A DNA stretch of 40,076 nt from Scatosoma sp045124465 (GCA_045124465.1 JBGVLV010000006.1:1-40076), one strand, 5' to 3'. Counted from the first letter of the stretch, positions 5,971 through 15,522 are shown. Made by a program: numbers and translations. Notes: generated from the sequence alone by a model not told the origin.

Positions 5971-7086
5971 ATGGAAAACGGAAAAATAAAAGTCGCGCAA
6001 ATAATAGGCGCGGCGTTTGACGGCGGGGTCGAATCCTGTATAATGAATTATTATACGCATATCGACCGCGATAAAGTTCAGTTTGATTTTTTTGTGGAAA
6101 ATACCTCAAAGCTCATCGATAAAGAAAAAATAGAAGAGCTTGGCGGGAACGTTGTGCTGATCCCTTCGTATAAGAGCATATTCAAGTATATTAAAACGTT
6201 GAAAAAGCTCTTTAAAGAAGGGAATTACGATATCGTACACTCGAATATGAACGCTTTGAGCGTTTTTACACTGTACGCGGCAAAAAAGGCGGGCGTAAAA
6301 GTCAGAATTGCACATTCTCATTCCACTTCTAATAAAAAGGAATGGAAAAGAAATATCATAAAAAACCTTCTCCGCCCCTTTTCCAAGAAATACGCCACGC
6401 ACTATTTCGCTTGTTCGGAACTTGCGGGGCGCTGGCTGTTTGGAGATAAGACCTATGACGCAGGAAAAGTCACGCTGATAAATAACGCGATAGATTTGGA
6501 TAAATTTGCGTTCGACGAAAAGGCGAGAACGGAAAAAAGAGCGGAATTAGGTCTGGAAGATAAATTCGTAGTCGGAAATATCGGTCGTCTCGTAACGCAA
6601 AAGAACCAAACGTTTTTGTTGGATATTTTTTACGAATATCAAAAGAAAAACCCGAATTCGGCGTTGTTGATACTGGGTACGGGACCGTTATTGAACGAAT
6701 TGACGGAAAAAACGCATAAATTAAATCTCCAAGACAAAGTGATCTTCGCGGGCGTGCATAAAGACCCCGAAAAATATTACAGCGCAATGGACGTATTTTT
6801 GTTGCCGAGCTTATACGAAGGATTGCCCGTTGTTGGCGTAGAGGCGCAAATAAACGGGTTGCCTTGTTTCTTTTCAACGGAAATGACAAAAGAGGCGAAG
6901 ATATTAGATAGCACTTGCTATTTAGGATTAAATATCGGTGCGGAAAGTTGGGGGCAAGAAGTTGAGAAAATATTCGTTCCGAATACCGAACGAAAAAATG
7001 CATATAAACAATTCGAAGGGTCGATTTACGATATTCGTTCCGAGACGAAAAAACTAACGAATAAGTATGTCGAATTGATAAGTTAA
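5971..7086 (+). CDS. GT4-family glycosyltransferase, EpsF-like
   Basis: This 371-residue cytoplasmic glycosyltransferase has the GT-B fold and the family 1/4 domain plan. The N-terminal domain begins KVAQIIGAAFDGGVES with the glycine-rich acceptor-side loop. The C-terminal nucleotide-sugar domain has VGNIGRLVTQKNQ and the E-x7-E region PSLYEGLPVVGVEAQ. The overall pattern resembles Bacillus EpsF and related exopolysaccharide enzymes. The reading frame is open to 5860, but that would overlap the upstream gene heavily. The ATG at 5971 follows GGAGAG and the previous stop by 2 nt, so I chose it. The donor sugar is unknown. It presumably adds a sugar to the lipid-linked primer made by the preceding enzyme. 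Confidence 0.9.
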   Translation: MENGKIKVAQIIGAAFDGGVESCIMNYYTHIDRDKVQFDFFVENTSKLIDKEKIEELGGNVVLIPSYKSIFKYIKTLKKLFKEGNYDIVHSNMNALSVFTLYAAKKAGVKVRIAHSHSTSNKKEWKRNIIKNLLRPFSKKYATHYFACSELAGRWLFGDKTYDAGKVTLINNAIDLDKFAFDEKARTEKRAELGLEDKFVVGNIGRLVTQKNQTFLLDIFYEYQKKNPNSALLILGTGPLLNELTEKTHKLNLQDKVIFAGVHKDPEKYYSAMDVFLLPSLYEGLPVVGVEAQINGLPCFFSTEMTKEAKILDSTCYLGLNIGAESWGQEVEKIFVPNTERKNAYKQFEGSIYDIRSETKKLTNKYVELIS

Positions 7087-7092
7087 AGTTTT

Positions 7093-9483
7093 ATGAAAAA
7101 AACATATATTGCATCTTGTTATTTTAAGCATAATTACGGGTCAATGCTACAAGCATACGCGACGCAGGCATTTTTAGACGCGAATAATGTCCCCAACGAA
7201 ACGTTCGACGTATCTGTTCTTGCAGACTTTAAGGAAGGAAAGAAAAAATATTATAAAAAGCAGATATTTAATCTTTCTTTTTATAAAGCGAAAATGGGCA
7301 TGATAAGATTAGTCGCGAAAAAGAAACTTAACGGAAAGTTGAGAAGAAATTTTCGTTTGCGTGATCAAGCGTTTCAAAAATTCGAAAACGAATATTTCCA
7401 TTTAACGCAACCATTCGCGTCCTATAATGACTTACGGGAATTTTGTCGATATAATGCCTCTAACGTTATAGTCGGTTCCGATCAGTTGTGGCTGCCCGTC
7501 AACGTTGTTGCGGACTATTATACGCTCAATTTTGTTCCCGAAGAAGTCAATAAGATAGCATACTCGACGAGTTTCGGCGTTTCTTCCGTTCCAAACGGTT
7601 TAAAAGAAAAATATACGAAATTTTTGTCGAGGATCGAGCATCTTTCCGTTCGGGAAGAAACAGGAAGAAAACTTGCAAACAGTTTGACGGAAAACGAATG
7701 TACGGTGGTTTGCGACCCGACTCTTTTGTTGACGCGGCAAGACTGGGAAAAGATCGTCGGAAAAGAACCGATCGTAAAAGACAGATATATTTTTTGTTAC
7801 TTTTTGGGCAAAGCAAAAAAACATCGTATTTTTGCGGAAAAATTGAAAAAATTGACGGGCTGTAAGATAATTTCGATCAATCATTGCGACGAGTTCGTAA
7901 GATATAGCGATAAATTTGCAGATGAAACGCCTTATAACGTCGGACCGACAGAGTGGCTTAATATGATCGCTAATGCGGAATACGTTTGTACGGATTCTTT
8001 CCACGGTTCGGTTTTTTCTTTGATATTCAATAAACCGTTTTTTGCGTTCAGAAGATTTACGAAAAAGTCGAAATTCTCGACGAATAGCCGCTTGGATACG
8101 TTGTTGACCGTAGCGGGCGCGTCCGATAGACTTTTTAGCGGAGAAGAAACGGAAGAAGATATTCAAAAATCGCTCGACAATCCGATCGATTTTGAAAAGG
8201 TAAATAAAGAACTCACCGAATATAGAGCGTTTTCTCAAAACTTTTTGTTGAATTCATTGATGGAAACGGAAGAAGAAAAAGAGAAGAATTCCATAAAAGG
8301 AATCAAAATCGAGGATAAACGAAATTGTTGCGGGTGTACCGCTTGTAAAAGCGTATGTCCGAAAAACGCGATTACGATGAAAGAAGACGAGGAAGGCTTT
8401 TTATACCCCTCCGTCGATCAGGATATTTGTATAGATTGTCATCTTTGTGAAAAGGTTTGCCCGCTCGTAAACCATATAGAAGAAACGGAAAAAGAGCAAA
8501 AAGCTTATCTTATTCGTCATAACGATGAAACGGTTTTAAAACAAAGCACTTCGGGCGGTGCGTTCACCGCATTTGCCCAAGTCGTTTTAAAGAAAGGCGG
8601 CGTTGTGTTCGGCGCGGCTTTTGATGATAATTACGAGGTGCATCATATAGCCGTAGATTCGGAAGAGGATCTTTATAAGTTTAGAAACAGTAAATACGTA
8701 CAAAGCGATCCCGAAGATACTTTTCGTCAGGTTAAAAAGTATCTAAAACAAAACAGACCGGTTTTATATAGCGGGACGCCTTGTCAAATAGAGGGGTTAA
8801 AGGCGTATTTAGGACCTAACGTTGAAAATTTATTGCTTGTTGATTTCGTATGCCGTTCAACTCCTTCGCGACTTGTATGGCGAAAATATAAGGCGATGCG
8901 CAACGGGGAAAACGTGTTGCCCGTTGCGTTTAGGGATAAAAATAAATACGGTTATGAATATTCTCAAATTTCGTTTAAAGACGACAAGCGTACGTATTTC
9001 AGCGGAGTAGAGAGCGATCCTTATTTAAGAGCGTTTTTCTCGGATATGAGCGTAAGACCTGCGTGTTATAATTGCCGATTTAAAAAGAGGTATCGCGAAA
9101 GCGACCTCACGATATGGGATTGTTTCGATATTTATAAATTAGACAAATCGCTTGACGATAATAGAGGCGTTACGCGATGCCTTGCTCATTCACATCAAGG
9201 AGAGGAGCTACTTAAAAACGCGAGGGAATTTGCCACGATCAAACAGATAAACGTCGAGAAAGCAATAGACGGTGTAAGGGAATTGAGTTTTCCTGTAAAA
9301 ATGAATCCAAAAAGGGAGGCTTTTTTCGCCGACGTTACCACGATGGGAGACAAAGAATTATTCGAGAAATGGTTTCCCATCACAATGAAAGTACGCATCA
9401 AACGTTTGGGGAGAAAAACCTTCGAGGCGTTGGGTATCTATCGCCCTGTTAAACGTTTTATAAAAAAGATAGTAGGAAAATAA
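7093..9483 (+). CDS. Polysaccharide pyruvyltransferase / FrhB-type Fe-S fusion
   Basis: This 796-residue protein joins two parts. Residues 1 to about 390 are a polysaccharide pyruvyltransferase (PF04230, CsaB/EpsO type), with an early HNYGSMLQAYA loop, VGSDQLW (127-133) and TDSFHGSVF (300-308); such enzymes add a ketal-linked pyruvate to sugar hydroxyls using phosphoenolpyruvate. Residues about 405-460 are a ferredoxin-like module with two CxxCxxCxxxCP clusters (Cys 412-422 and 446-456). The rest is a coenzyme F420 hydrogenase/dehydrogenase beta-subunit (FrhB) domain with TSGGAFTAF and GTPCQIEGL. These are usually separate neighbouring genes in polysaccharide loci, and the FrhB-like protein's role there is not established. 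The frame is continuous with no stop at the junction. The ribosome binding site is weak, so translation may be coupled to the GT4 gene 6 nt upstream. Confidence 0.88.
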   Translation: MKKTYIASCYFKHNYGSMLQAYATQAFLDANNVPNETFDVSVLADFKEGKKKYYKKQIFNLSFYKAKMGMIRLVAKKKLNGKLRRNFRLRDQAFQKFENEYFHLTQPFASYNDLREFCRYNASNVIVGSDQLWLPVNVVADYYTLNFVPEEVNKIAYSTSFGVSSVPNGLKEKYTKFLSRIEHLSVREETGRKLANSLTENECTVVCDPTLLLTRQDWEKIVGKEPIVKDRYIFCYFLGKAKKHRIFAEKLKKLTGCKIISINHCDEFVRYSDKFADETPYNVGPTEWLNMIANAEYVCTDSFHGSVFSLIFNKPFFAFRRFTKKSKFSTNSRLDTLLTVAGASDRLFSGEETEEDIQKSLDNPIDFEKVNKELTEYRAFSQNFLLNSLMETEEEKEKNSIKGIKIEDKRNCCGCTACKSVCPKNAITMKEDEEGFLYPSVDQDICIDCHLCEKVCPLVNHIEETEKEQKAYLIRHNDETVLKQSTSGGAFTAFAQVVLKKGGVVFGAAFDDNYEVHHIAVDSEEDLYKFRNSKYVQSDPEDTFRQVKKYLKQNRPVLYSGTPCQIEGLKAYLGPNVENLLLVDFVCRSTPSRLVWRKYKAMRNGENVLPVAFRDKNKYGYEYSQISFKDDKRTYFSGVESDPYLRAFFSDMSVRPACYNCRFKKRYRESDLTIWDCFDIYKLDKSLDDNRGVTRCLAHSHQGEELLKNAREFATIKQINVEKAIDGVRELSFPVKMNPKREAFFADVTTMGDKELFEKWFPITMKVRIKRLGRKTFEALGIYRPVKRFIKKIVGK

Positions 9484-9487
9484 GGAT

Positions 9488-10519
9488 ATGACACCTTTGA
9501 TTAGCGTAATCGTTCCGATATATAAAGTTCCAGAAGAATATTTAAGACAATGTATTGAAAGTATTCAAAATCAAACGTTGAAAGAACTGGAGATAATTTT
9601 AGTCGATGATGGGTCGCCTGATGATTGTGGGAAAATTTGCGATGAATATGCGTTGCAAGATGAGCGGATAAAAGTTATACATCAGCCGAATGAGGGATTA
9701 GCGGCTGCCAGAAATAATGCGTTCGATAATGCAACGGGTGAATATATAACGTTTTTAGACGGTGATGATTATTTGGAGCTGAACGCCTGTGAAGTAAGCT
9801 ACAACGTGGCGAAAGAGAAACAAGTGCAGCTTGTTTTTTGGAATCAGTATTCCGAATTTTCTCACACTACGGAGATCAAAAAAACTTTTGATGATGAAGA
9901 GCGGGAATTTAGGGGGGAAGATTGCAAACAACTACAAGCAAGGGTCTTAAATTTTAACGGCAACATATCGCAGGTTTTTTCAAAATTGCTCGAAAGAGAT
10001 TTTCTGAAAAAACATTCGATTAGACATATTAAAGAATTAAGTCAAGGCGCCGAGGGTTTTGTTTTTAATATTCAGTTGTTTGAGCATTTGCAGTCGGCAT
10101 ATTATCTGCCGCAACCTTTATTACATTACGTTTATAATTCAAATTCGATTTCGCATACGCATAATGAAATAAATCATTATATGGTCTTACGTTGTTTTGA
10201 GTATATAGAAAAATATATACAAAACAGTAAGAATAGCGAATTATTGCAAAAAAGTTTATATAATCGTATGTTGTATGTAATTATCACTACGGCTATAACG
10301 GGTTATTTTAGCGATACAAATAATGTGCCTTATCGCGAAAAAGTGAAAGGCTTTAAAAAATATATACAACAGGATATTTTACAAAGGTCCTTAAAGTCAG
10401 CAACTCGTCAAGGTTTATCTTTTCAAAGAAGAGTAACGTTGAAGTTGATCGAATTAAAGCAATATCGATTGATAGCGTTTTTAGCCAAAGCGCGAAAAAA
10501 GCAGTTGAAAAACAAATAA
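9488..10519 (+). CDS. GT2-family glycosyltransferase
   Basis: This 343-residue GT-A enzyme has the family 2 N-terminal half: PLISVIVPIYKVPEEYLRQC, LVDDGSPDDCGKI, NEGLAAARN, and the metal-binding DGDDY. The C-terminal half is divergent and sets the acceptor. It presumably transfers one sugar in assembly of the cassette A repeat unit in the cytoplasm. Its DNA is much AT-richer than the flanks (17 G+C in the 60 bases 10141-10200), which continues through the next two genes and points to a separate origin for this block. It lies 4 bp after the pyruvyltransferase fusion. Donor and linkage cannot be inferred. Confidence 0.9.
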   Translation: MTPLISVIVPIYKVPEEYLRQCIESIQNQTLKELEIILVDDGSPDDCGKICDEYALQDERIKVIHQPNEGLAAARNNAFDNATGEYITFLDGDDYLELNACEVSYNVAKEKQVQLVFWNQYSEFSHTTEIKKTFDDEEREFRGEDCKQLQARVLNFNGNISQVFSKLLERDFLKKHSIRHIKELSQGAEGFVFNIQLFEHLQSAYYLPQPLLHYVYNSNSISHTHNEINHYMVLRCFEYIEKYIQNSKNSELLQKSLYNRMLYVIITTAITGYFSDTNNVPYREKVKGFKKYIQQDILQRSLKSATRQGLSFQRRVTLKLIELKQYRLIAFLAKARKKQLKNK

Positions 10520-10594
10520 AATGAGGGCTTTTATAAAAGATAAAAACTCGTGAGCCTGTTTTGGGTTAAAATGAACGGGACTTTGGAGTAAGTT

Positions 10595-11932
10595 ATGCTT
10601 ATTTTGTTACTTATAACGCTTATATTATTTTTTGCCTTTTCCTTTTGGACGCTGGGAAAGGATTTTTGCCAACCGTCTTGTTTGGTGATCCTGTCTTATA
10701 TCGTTTGTACGCTTTGCGCTTTGATGATGCAGTCGTACTGGCAATACACATACCATTTCAAAACGATGGGAATAATACTGCTCGGCTTGGTGATCATATA
10801 CCTTGCAAATCTCTTTTTTTATAAATACCGTATCACCGTTTTAAAAAAAAGTTCTAATGGAAACGCCACGCTGACCGTTACAAACGTCCCGAATATTATA
10901 TATATATTATTGCTCGGCGTTCAAATCGTTGCCGTGGTATTATATTATTTGGAAATTTTAAGAATCGTAGGCGGCGGCGTAAACATCTCTGCCATTATGA
11001 CCGTTTTTAGAGCGGAAACAAGCTATGATACGGAAGAATCGGTGTCGTTTGTTGCAAGTCAATTTTTGAACGTATCGTTTGCAATAAGTTTAATTTCTTT
11101 GTATGTTTTTTTAAAAAATACATTGATCGAAGGAGTAAAAAGAAACGTAAAATTTTTAGTTCCCGTCATTTTGTATATTTTTAATTCTTTAATGACAGGC
11201 GGCAGGTTCAGCTCTTTGATCGTCATAACGGCAGGAATTACTATGTTTGCGATTTTGTACCGCAAAAGATTTAAAAGAGGTTTTTCTTGGAAAGTTTGGT
11301 TTTGGCTCGTAGGGATCGTCTTGTTGGCTTTGGCGGGGTTTTATCTTATCCGAGAGCTGATAGGAAGGACATCAACAGCGGCGAAAGAGAGCAGCTTTAT
11401 TGAATATATTTGTAATTATATGGGCGGGTCTTTGCCTCTGTTCGATATGTATTTGCAAGATCCCATTGAAAAATCTGCCATTTGGGGGAAAGAGACCTTT
11501 TTTGCATTGAACAATCAATTTATCGAATGGGGACTGATCGATGCCGAACCGTATATTACGCATTTGGAATTCCGTTCTTATAACGGGTATTCTTTAGGGA
11601 ATATTTACACGGGCTTTCGAAGAAATTTACAAGATTTCGGGCTTTTCGGAATGTTGCTTTTACAGTTTATTTTCAGCGCAATAATGACCGGGGCTTATAA
11701 TAAAGTGAAAAGATCAGGGTCTGAATATGGAACGATCGTATATTGTTCGATCGCATACGTTTTGTATTTACACGGTCAAAATGACTACTTTTACATTAGA
11801 GTACTCTCATTAGGAACGCTGATAATCACATTACTGCTTTATTTTGTATATGCTTATGCAGTCAAAAAGCGGATAGGGCGAGTACGGTTATTCGGCGGCG
11901 TAGAAAGAGAGTTGATATGGGGGCATAAATGA
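10595..11932 (+). CDS. Wzy-like oligosaccharide repeat-unit polymerase (cassette A)
   Basis: This 445-residue integral membrane protein has about ten or more hydrophobic helices and a long central loop (about residues 250-330) between them, the plan of O-antigen/capsule polymerases. Polymerases of this type join lipid-linked repeat units on the outer face of the membrane. Sequence signatures are weak in the family, so the call rests on topology and location between a glycosyltransferase and a flippase. GGAG lies 8 nt before the ATG. A 75-bp gap precedes it with no clear promoter or terminator, only a ten-codon open frame at 10521-10553. Its stop overlaps the next start by 4 nt. Confidence 0.75.
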   Translation: MLILLLITLILFFAFSFWTLGKDFCQPSCLVILSYIVCTLCALMMQSYWQYTYHFKTMGIILLGLVIIYLANLFFYKYRITVLKKSSNGNATLTVTNVPNIIYILLLGVQIVAVVLYYLEILRIVGGGVNISAIMTVFRAETSYDTEESVSFVASQFLNVSFAISLISLYVFLKNTLIEGVKRNVKFLVPVILYIFNSLMTGGRFSSLIVITAGITMFAILYRKRFKRGFSWKVWFWLVGIVLLALAGFYLIRELIGRTSTAAKESSFIEYICNYMGGSLPLFDMYLQDPIEKSAIWGKETFFALNNQFIEWGLIDAEPYITHLEFRSYNGYSLGNIYTGFRRNLQDFGLFGMLLLQFIFSAIMTGAYNKVKRSGSEYGTIVYCSIAYVLYLHGQNDYFYIRVLSLGTLIITLLLYFVYAYAVKKRIGRVRLFGGVERELIWGHK

Positions 11933-12846
11933 GGACTGTAATATTATTCCCGAATAAAGACACTTATGCGTTTAAATATATAGAATCGAGTAAATGCGAA
12001 ATATTTAACGTTTATAAAAAACCGATTCCTAATATATTTGTTAAGTTATTGCGAAAATTTATTTATTTTCTCGAATTAGGGAAATGTAACGTTTTTTATT
12101 CCGATTGGACGAAATTATTAAAAGAGGACGTTCAATTTATTGTATTTGATTCCTGTAAGCCTTATCATCGGTTGCAAAAGAAATTAAAGCAAGCAAAAAT
12201 AAGACCGATAATTTATTTTTGGAATCCCATAAAGTCGGAAAGTGATATTCGGAGATTGAAAAAGTTAAAAAAATATTTCAAAATCTATTCTTATTCGATT
12301 CAAGACGCGCAAAAATATGATCTGGAATATAATCCGCAATTTTTTGTGGATATACCTATCACACGGAGCGGCTTAAACGAGTATGACGGTATTTTTATCG
12401 GAAAGAATAAGTCCAGGTTGAAAAATTTGGAACGGATATACAGTCTATTTGAAAAGCCGTTCTTTTATGTCGTGAAAGACGGGGAAGAAATTTCTGAAAT
12501 TTTGGAGTTGCAAGACAAGCAAATGCCTTATGAGGAATATTTAAAATTCCTTGATAAGTCGAGTTCGATCGTGGAAATCTTATATACGGAAAACGCGGAT
12601 TATTCTTTGCGTACAACAGAGGCGTTATTTTACCAAAAGAAGTTAATAACTAATAATAAGTTGATAGAGCAAGCTCCTTTTTATAACGCTCAAAATATTT
12701 ATATTTTGAATGAGTGTACGACCAAAGAAGATATAAGCGAGTTTTTGAGAATTCCGTTTGTTCCTTACAGCGATGAGCAAATTGATTATTACAAGTTTGA
12801 TTATTGGATAGAAAGATTTAAAAATGAGTCAAGAAACGGCGAATAA
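11929..12846 (+). CDS. Uncharacterised polysaccharide-locus protein, possibly GT-B-like
   Basis: I do not firmly recognise this 305-residue soluble protein. The N-terminus MRTVILFPNKDTYAFKY looks like the start of a Rossmann-type domain. YDGIFIGKNKSRL near residue 145 and a later LRTTEALFYQKKLITNN segment resemble proteins from capsule loci that are annotated as lipopolysaccharide biosynthesis or CgeB-like glycosyltransferases. The LRTTEAL segment could correspond to the conserved E-containing donor-site region of GT-B enzymes. It is very AT-rich (12 G+C in the 60 bases 12001-12060). The ATG overlaps the polymerase stop, and its own end overlaps the flippase start by 23 nt, so all three are probably translationally coupled. 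A role in assembling the cassette A repeat unit is an inference from position. Confidence 0.6.
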   Translation: MRTVILFPNKDTYAFKYIESSKCEIFNVYKKPIPNIFVKLLRKFIYFLELGKCNVFYSDWTKLLKEDVQFIVFDSCKPYHRLQKKLKQAKIRPIIYFWNPIKSESDIRRLKKLKKYFKIYSYSIQDAQKYDLEYNPQFFVDIPITRSGLNEYDGIFIGKNKSRLKNLERIYSLFEKPFFYVVKDGEEISEILELQDKQMPYEEYLKFLDKSSSIVEILYTENADYSLRTTEALFYQKKLITNNKLIEQAPFYNAQNIYILNECTTKEDISEFLRIPFVPYSDEQIDYYKFDYWIERFKNESRNGE

Positions 12847-14245
12847 AAGAATAGCGAAAAATTTAATATTTTCTATTGCGGCGCAAGCGATCTCTATTCT
12901 TACGAGTTTTGTGTTAAGTTTTATCGTTCCGAAATTTATTCCCGAGTTACAGTATGCGTACTGGCAGACGTTCGTTTTGTATTTAGGATATGTGGGCGTA
13001 TTGCATTTCGGGCTTTTGGACGGTATCGTACTCAGATATTCGCAATACGATTACGAGCAACTCGATAAGGCAAGGATCCGTTCGCAGTTTCAATTTTTAT
13101 TACTTTTTACGAGTATTTGTTGTATAGGTACTTGCTTTATTTCGGCTCTGTTTACCAAAGGGGTCACTTGGCAGATTTTTGTGCTCGTTTCTATCGGAAT
13201 GATCACTAAAAATATCTTTACGTATACTTCCTACACCTACCAAATAACGAACAGGATCAAACATTATGCGTTTCTTGTTATAGCGCAAAGGGCGGCTTAT
13301 GCCGTAATGGTAGGGATCCTTTTATTGCTGAGAGTACAGGATTTTTACTGGTATTGTATAGCCGACCTGTTTGGGGATCTGGTAGGATTTGTTATAGGAA
13401 CGTTTCACAACAAAGGCTTGTATTTCGGGAAGAGTTTACCGTTCAAAGAGGGCATAAAAGAAACGTTTGTCAACGTTGGCGCGGGTATATTTTTAATGAT
13501 CGCGAATCTTTCCTCGTCGTTGCTTATCGGCGGTGCGAAAATGGCGGTGCAATGGCGTTGGGACGAGTTGGTGTTCGGGAAAGTCGCGTTCAGTTTCAGC
13601 GCGTCGAATTTGTTCCTAACGTTCGTAACGGCGATAAGCGTGGTGTTGTTCCCGTCCTTGAAACGAATGAAAGAGGAGGAACTGCCCGATTTATACGGGA
13701 AGATACGGAACGTTATTTCGCCGTTATTGTTTTTGGTCATGATCGCATTTTTCCCGATGTGTTGGGTCTTGGAGTTATGGCTCCCGAAATACACGGAAAG
13801 TTTGGCGTATTTAGGGGTATTGTTACCGATTGTTATATTTTCCTCGAAAGTCAGTTTGCTCACGAACAATTATTTAAAAGCGTACCGAAAAGAGAGGACC
13901 ATGTTATGGATAAACGTGATCTGCGTGGTTTTGGGTATGGCAATGTTCTTGATCTGCGCGTATTTACTGAACGATTTGGATCTATTGTTATATTCGGTAG
14001 TATTGATAATCCTGATACGGTCTATCGTATCGGAGATCGTTGTGATGAAAATCATAAAAAGGGTGAATTATTTCGATTTTGCGATCGAGCTGATCATGAC
14101 GGTGATATTCGTTGTAGCGGCGAGATATTTCAGTTTATGGACGGGATTTTTGATCTATGCGGTCGCCTTGGCGGGGTACTGTATCTTGTATCGGAAAAAT
14201 CTCGCGGGTATATTCCGAGCTTTGAAAAAGAGAAAAAATTCTTAA
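12824..14245 (+). CDS. Wzx-type polysaccharide flippase (cassette A)
   Basis: This 473-residue membrane protein has about 12-14 helices spread over its length and a start typical of the MOP/Wzx superfamily (AKNLIFSIAAQAISILTSFVLSF). These transporters flip undecaprenyl-pyrophosphate-linked repeat units from the inner to the outer face of the membrane. The ATG lies inside the previous gene (23-nt overlap), chosen because the N-terminus matches family length. A second, unrelated-looking Wzx closes the glycosyl-assembly part of cassette B. Base composition rises again along this gene towards that of the flanking genome. Confidence 0.88.
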   Translation: MSQETANKRIAKNLIFSIAAQAISILTSFVLSFIVPKFIPELQYAYWQTFVLYLGYVGVLHFGLLDGIVLRYSQYDYEQLDKARIRSQFQFLLLFTSICCIGTCFISALFTKGVTWQIFVLVSIGMITKNIFTYTSYTYQITNRIKHYAFLVIAQRAAYAVMVGILLLLRVQDFYWYCIADLFGDLVGFVIGTFHNKGLYFGKSLPFKEGIKETFVNVGAGIFLMIANLSSSLLIGGAKMAVQWRWDELVFGKVAFSFSASNLFLTFVTAISVVLFPSLKRMKEEELPDLYGKIRNVISPLLFLVMIAFFPMCWVLELWLPKYTESLAYLGVLLPIVIFSSKVSLLTNNYLKAYRKERTMLWINVICVVLGMAMFLICAYLLNDLDLLLYSVVLIILIRSIVSEIVVMKIIKRVNYFDFAIELIMTVIFVVAARYFSLWTGFLIYAVALAGYCILYRKNLAGIFRALKKRKNS

Positions 14246-14272
14246 ACAGGTCATAACACAGGGGGGGCGCGT

Positions 14273-15442
14273 ATGGATAGAGAAAGTATCCAAAAAACGT
14301 TATTTGCTTTGCTCCGTTTCGAGATCTGCGGAACGGAACTTTCGGACGGGGACAAAAACCTTTCGCCCGAATCGTTATCCGCGCTCTATAAACTCTCCAA
14401 AGCCCACGATCTCGCGCACCTAGTCGCCGACGCGCTCGACAAGAACGGGTTACTCGATTTAAACGACGATACCGCGAAAAAATTTTCCCGCGAACGTCAG
14501 ATGGCGGTATACCGCTATGAACAGATCAACTACGAGCTGGAAGAACTTTGCCAAGCTCTCGAAACCGCGAAAATAGAGCATATCCCGCTCAAAGGCTCGG
14601 TCATTCGCAGGCTCTATCCCGAGCCTTGGATGCGGACGAGCTGCGACATCGATATTTTGGTCCGCGAAGAACAGGTGGAAAACGTCGTAAAGTTGCTTGT
14701 GGAGAATTTGCATTACGAATACGGGGAACGGGACGAACACGACGTTTCCCTGTACTCGGCGGGCGGCGTGCATCTCGAACTGCATTTCAAGCTTTCCGAC
14801 GTCCGTATCACCCAAAAGGGCGAAAACGTACTGGCGGGCGTATGGGCGTTATCCGCGCCGCGCGAGGGTTGGAGCTACCGCAAAGAAACGACGGACGGAA
14901 TGTTTTATTTCTTCCATCTCGCGCACATGGCGAAACATTTTTACGAGGGCGGTTGCGGCGTTCGGCCGTTTATCGATCTTTGGATCCTCAACCACAAAAC
15001 GCCGTACGAGCGTTCGGAGCGCGAAAAGTTGCTAAAAGAAGGTTCGCTGTCTAAATTCGAAAGCGGGGCGCGCGCGTTATCCGAGGTTTGGTTTTCGGGC
15101 GCGGAGCAGGACGAGCGCACGCGGAATATGCAGGACTATATCTTATGCGGCGGCGTGTACGGAACGATGGAAAACGGCGTCGTCGTCAAACAGGCGAGAA
15201 GGGGCGGGAAGTTCAAATATATCTTATCCCGTATCTTCGTGCCGTACAAAGTACTGGTCATTCGCTATCCGTCGCTGAAAAAACACAAATGGCTGTTCCC
15301 GTTCTATCAGGTTCGGCGTTGGGGACGGTTGTTGCTCAAAGGCAAAGCGAAAAAGTCTATGCGGGAGCTGAATGCGGGGCTGAACGTATCCGAAGAGGCG
15401 AAAGTGAGTATGGAAAAGCTTTTGCACGATCTTGGATTATAA
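14273..15442 (+). CDS. Nucleotidyltransferase-family protein (PF14907 type)
   Basis: This 389-residue protein resembles the uncharacterised nucleotidyltransferase family PF14907. The core is LKGSVIRRLYPEPWMRTSCD (106-125) continuing into DIDILV, which gives the G-S and D-x-D metal-binding pattern of the nucleotidyltransferase fold. Members often sit in polysaccharide or peptide-maturation loci, but their substrate is not known. The C-terminal region is helical and basic. GGGGGG precedes the ATG at a suitable distance. The gene lies 27 bp after the flippase and is probably the last gene of the cassette A operon. Its base composition matches the GC-richer genome backbone rather than the AT-rich block upstream. 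No clear terminator follows. Confidence 0.7.
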   Translation: MDRESIQKTLFALLRFEICGTELSDGDKNLSPESLSALYKLSKAHDLAHLVADALDKNGLLDLNDDTAKKFSRERQMAVYRYEQINYELEELCQALETAKIEHIPLKGSVIRRLYPEPWMRTSCDIDILVREEQVENVVKLLVENLHYEYGERDEHDVSLYSAGGVHLELHFKLSDVRITQKGENVLAGVWALSAPREGWSYRKETTDGMFYFFHLAHMAKHFYEGGCGVRPFIDLWILNHKTPYERSEREKLLKEGSLSKFESGARALSEVWFSGAEQDERTRNMQDYILCGGVYGTMENGVVVKQARRGGKFKYILSRIFVPYKVLVIRYPSLKKHKWLFPFYQVRRWGRLLLKGKAKKSMRELNAGLNVSEEAKVSMEKLLHDLGL

Positions 15443-15522
15443 GGGGATAATAAGGGAAAAAAGAGGATTTACGGGGTAAAAAGTCGAATTATAAGATTTT
15501 TTGTAAATTCTTTCGCAATCTA

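Noticed and set aside
10521..10553. A ten-codon open frame in the gap before the cassette A polymerase
   Set aside because: Too short to support, with no ribosome binding site or recognisable product.
9484..12846. An integrated mobile element as the explanation for the AT-rich block
   Set aside because: No transposase, integrase, terminal repeats or att-like direct repeats were seen. Homologous exchange within a polysaccharide locus fits better.
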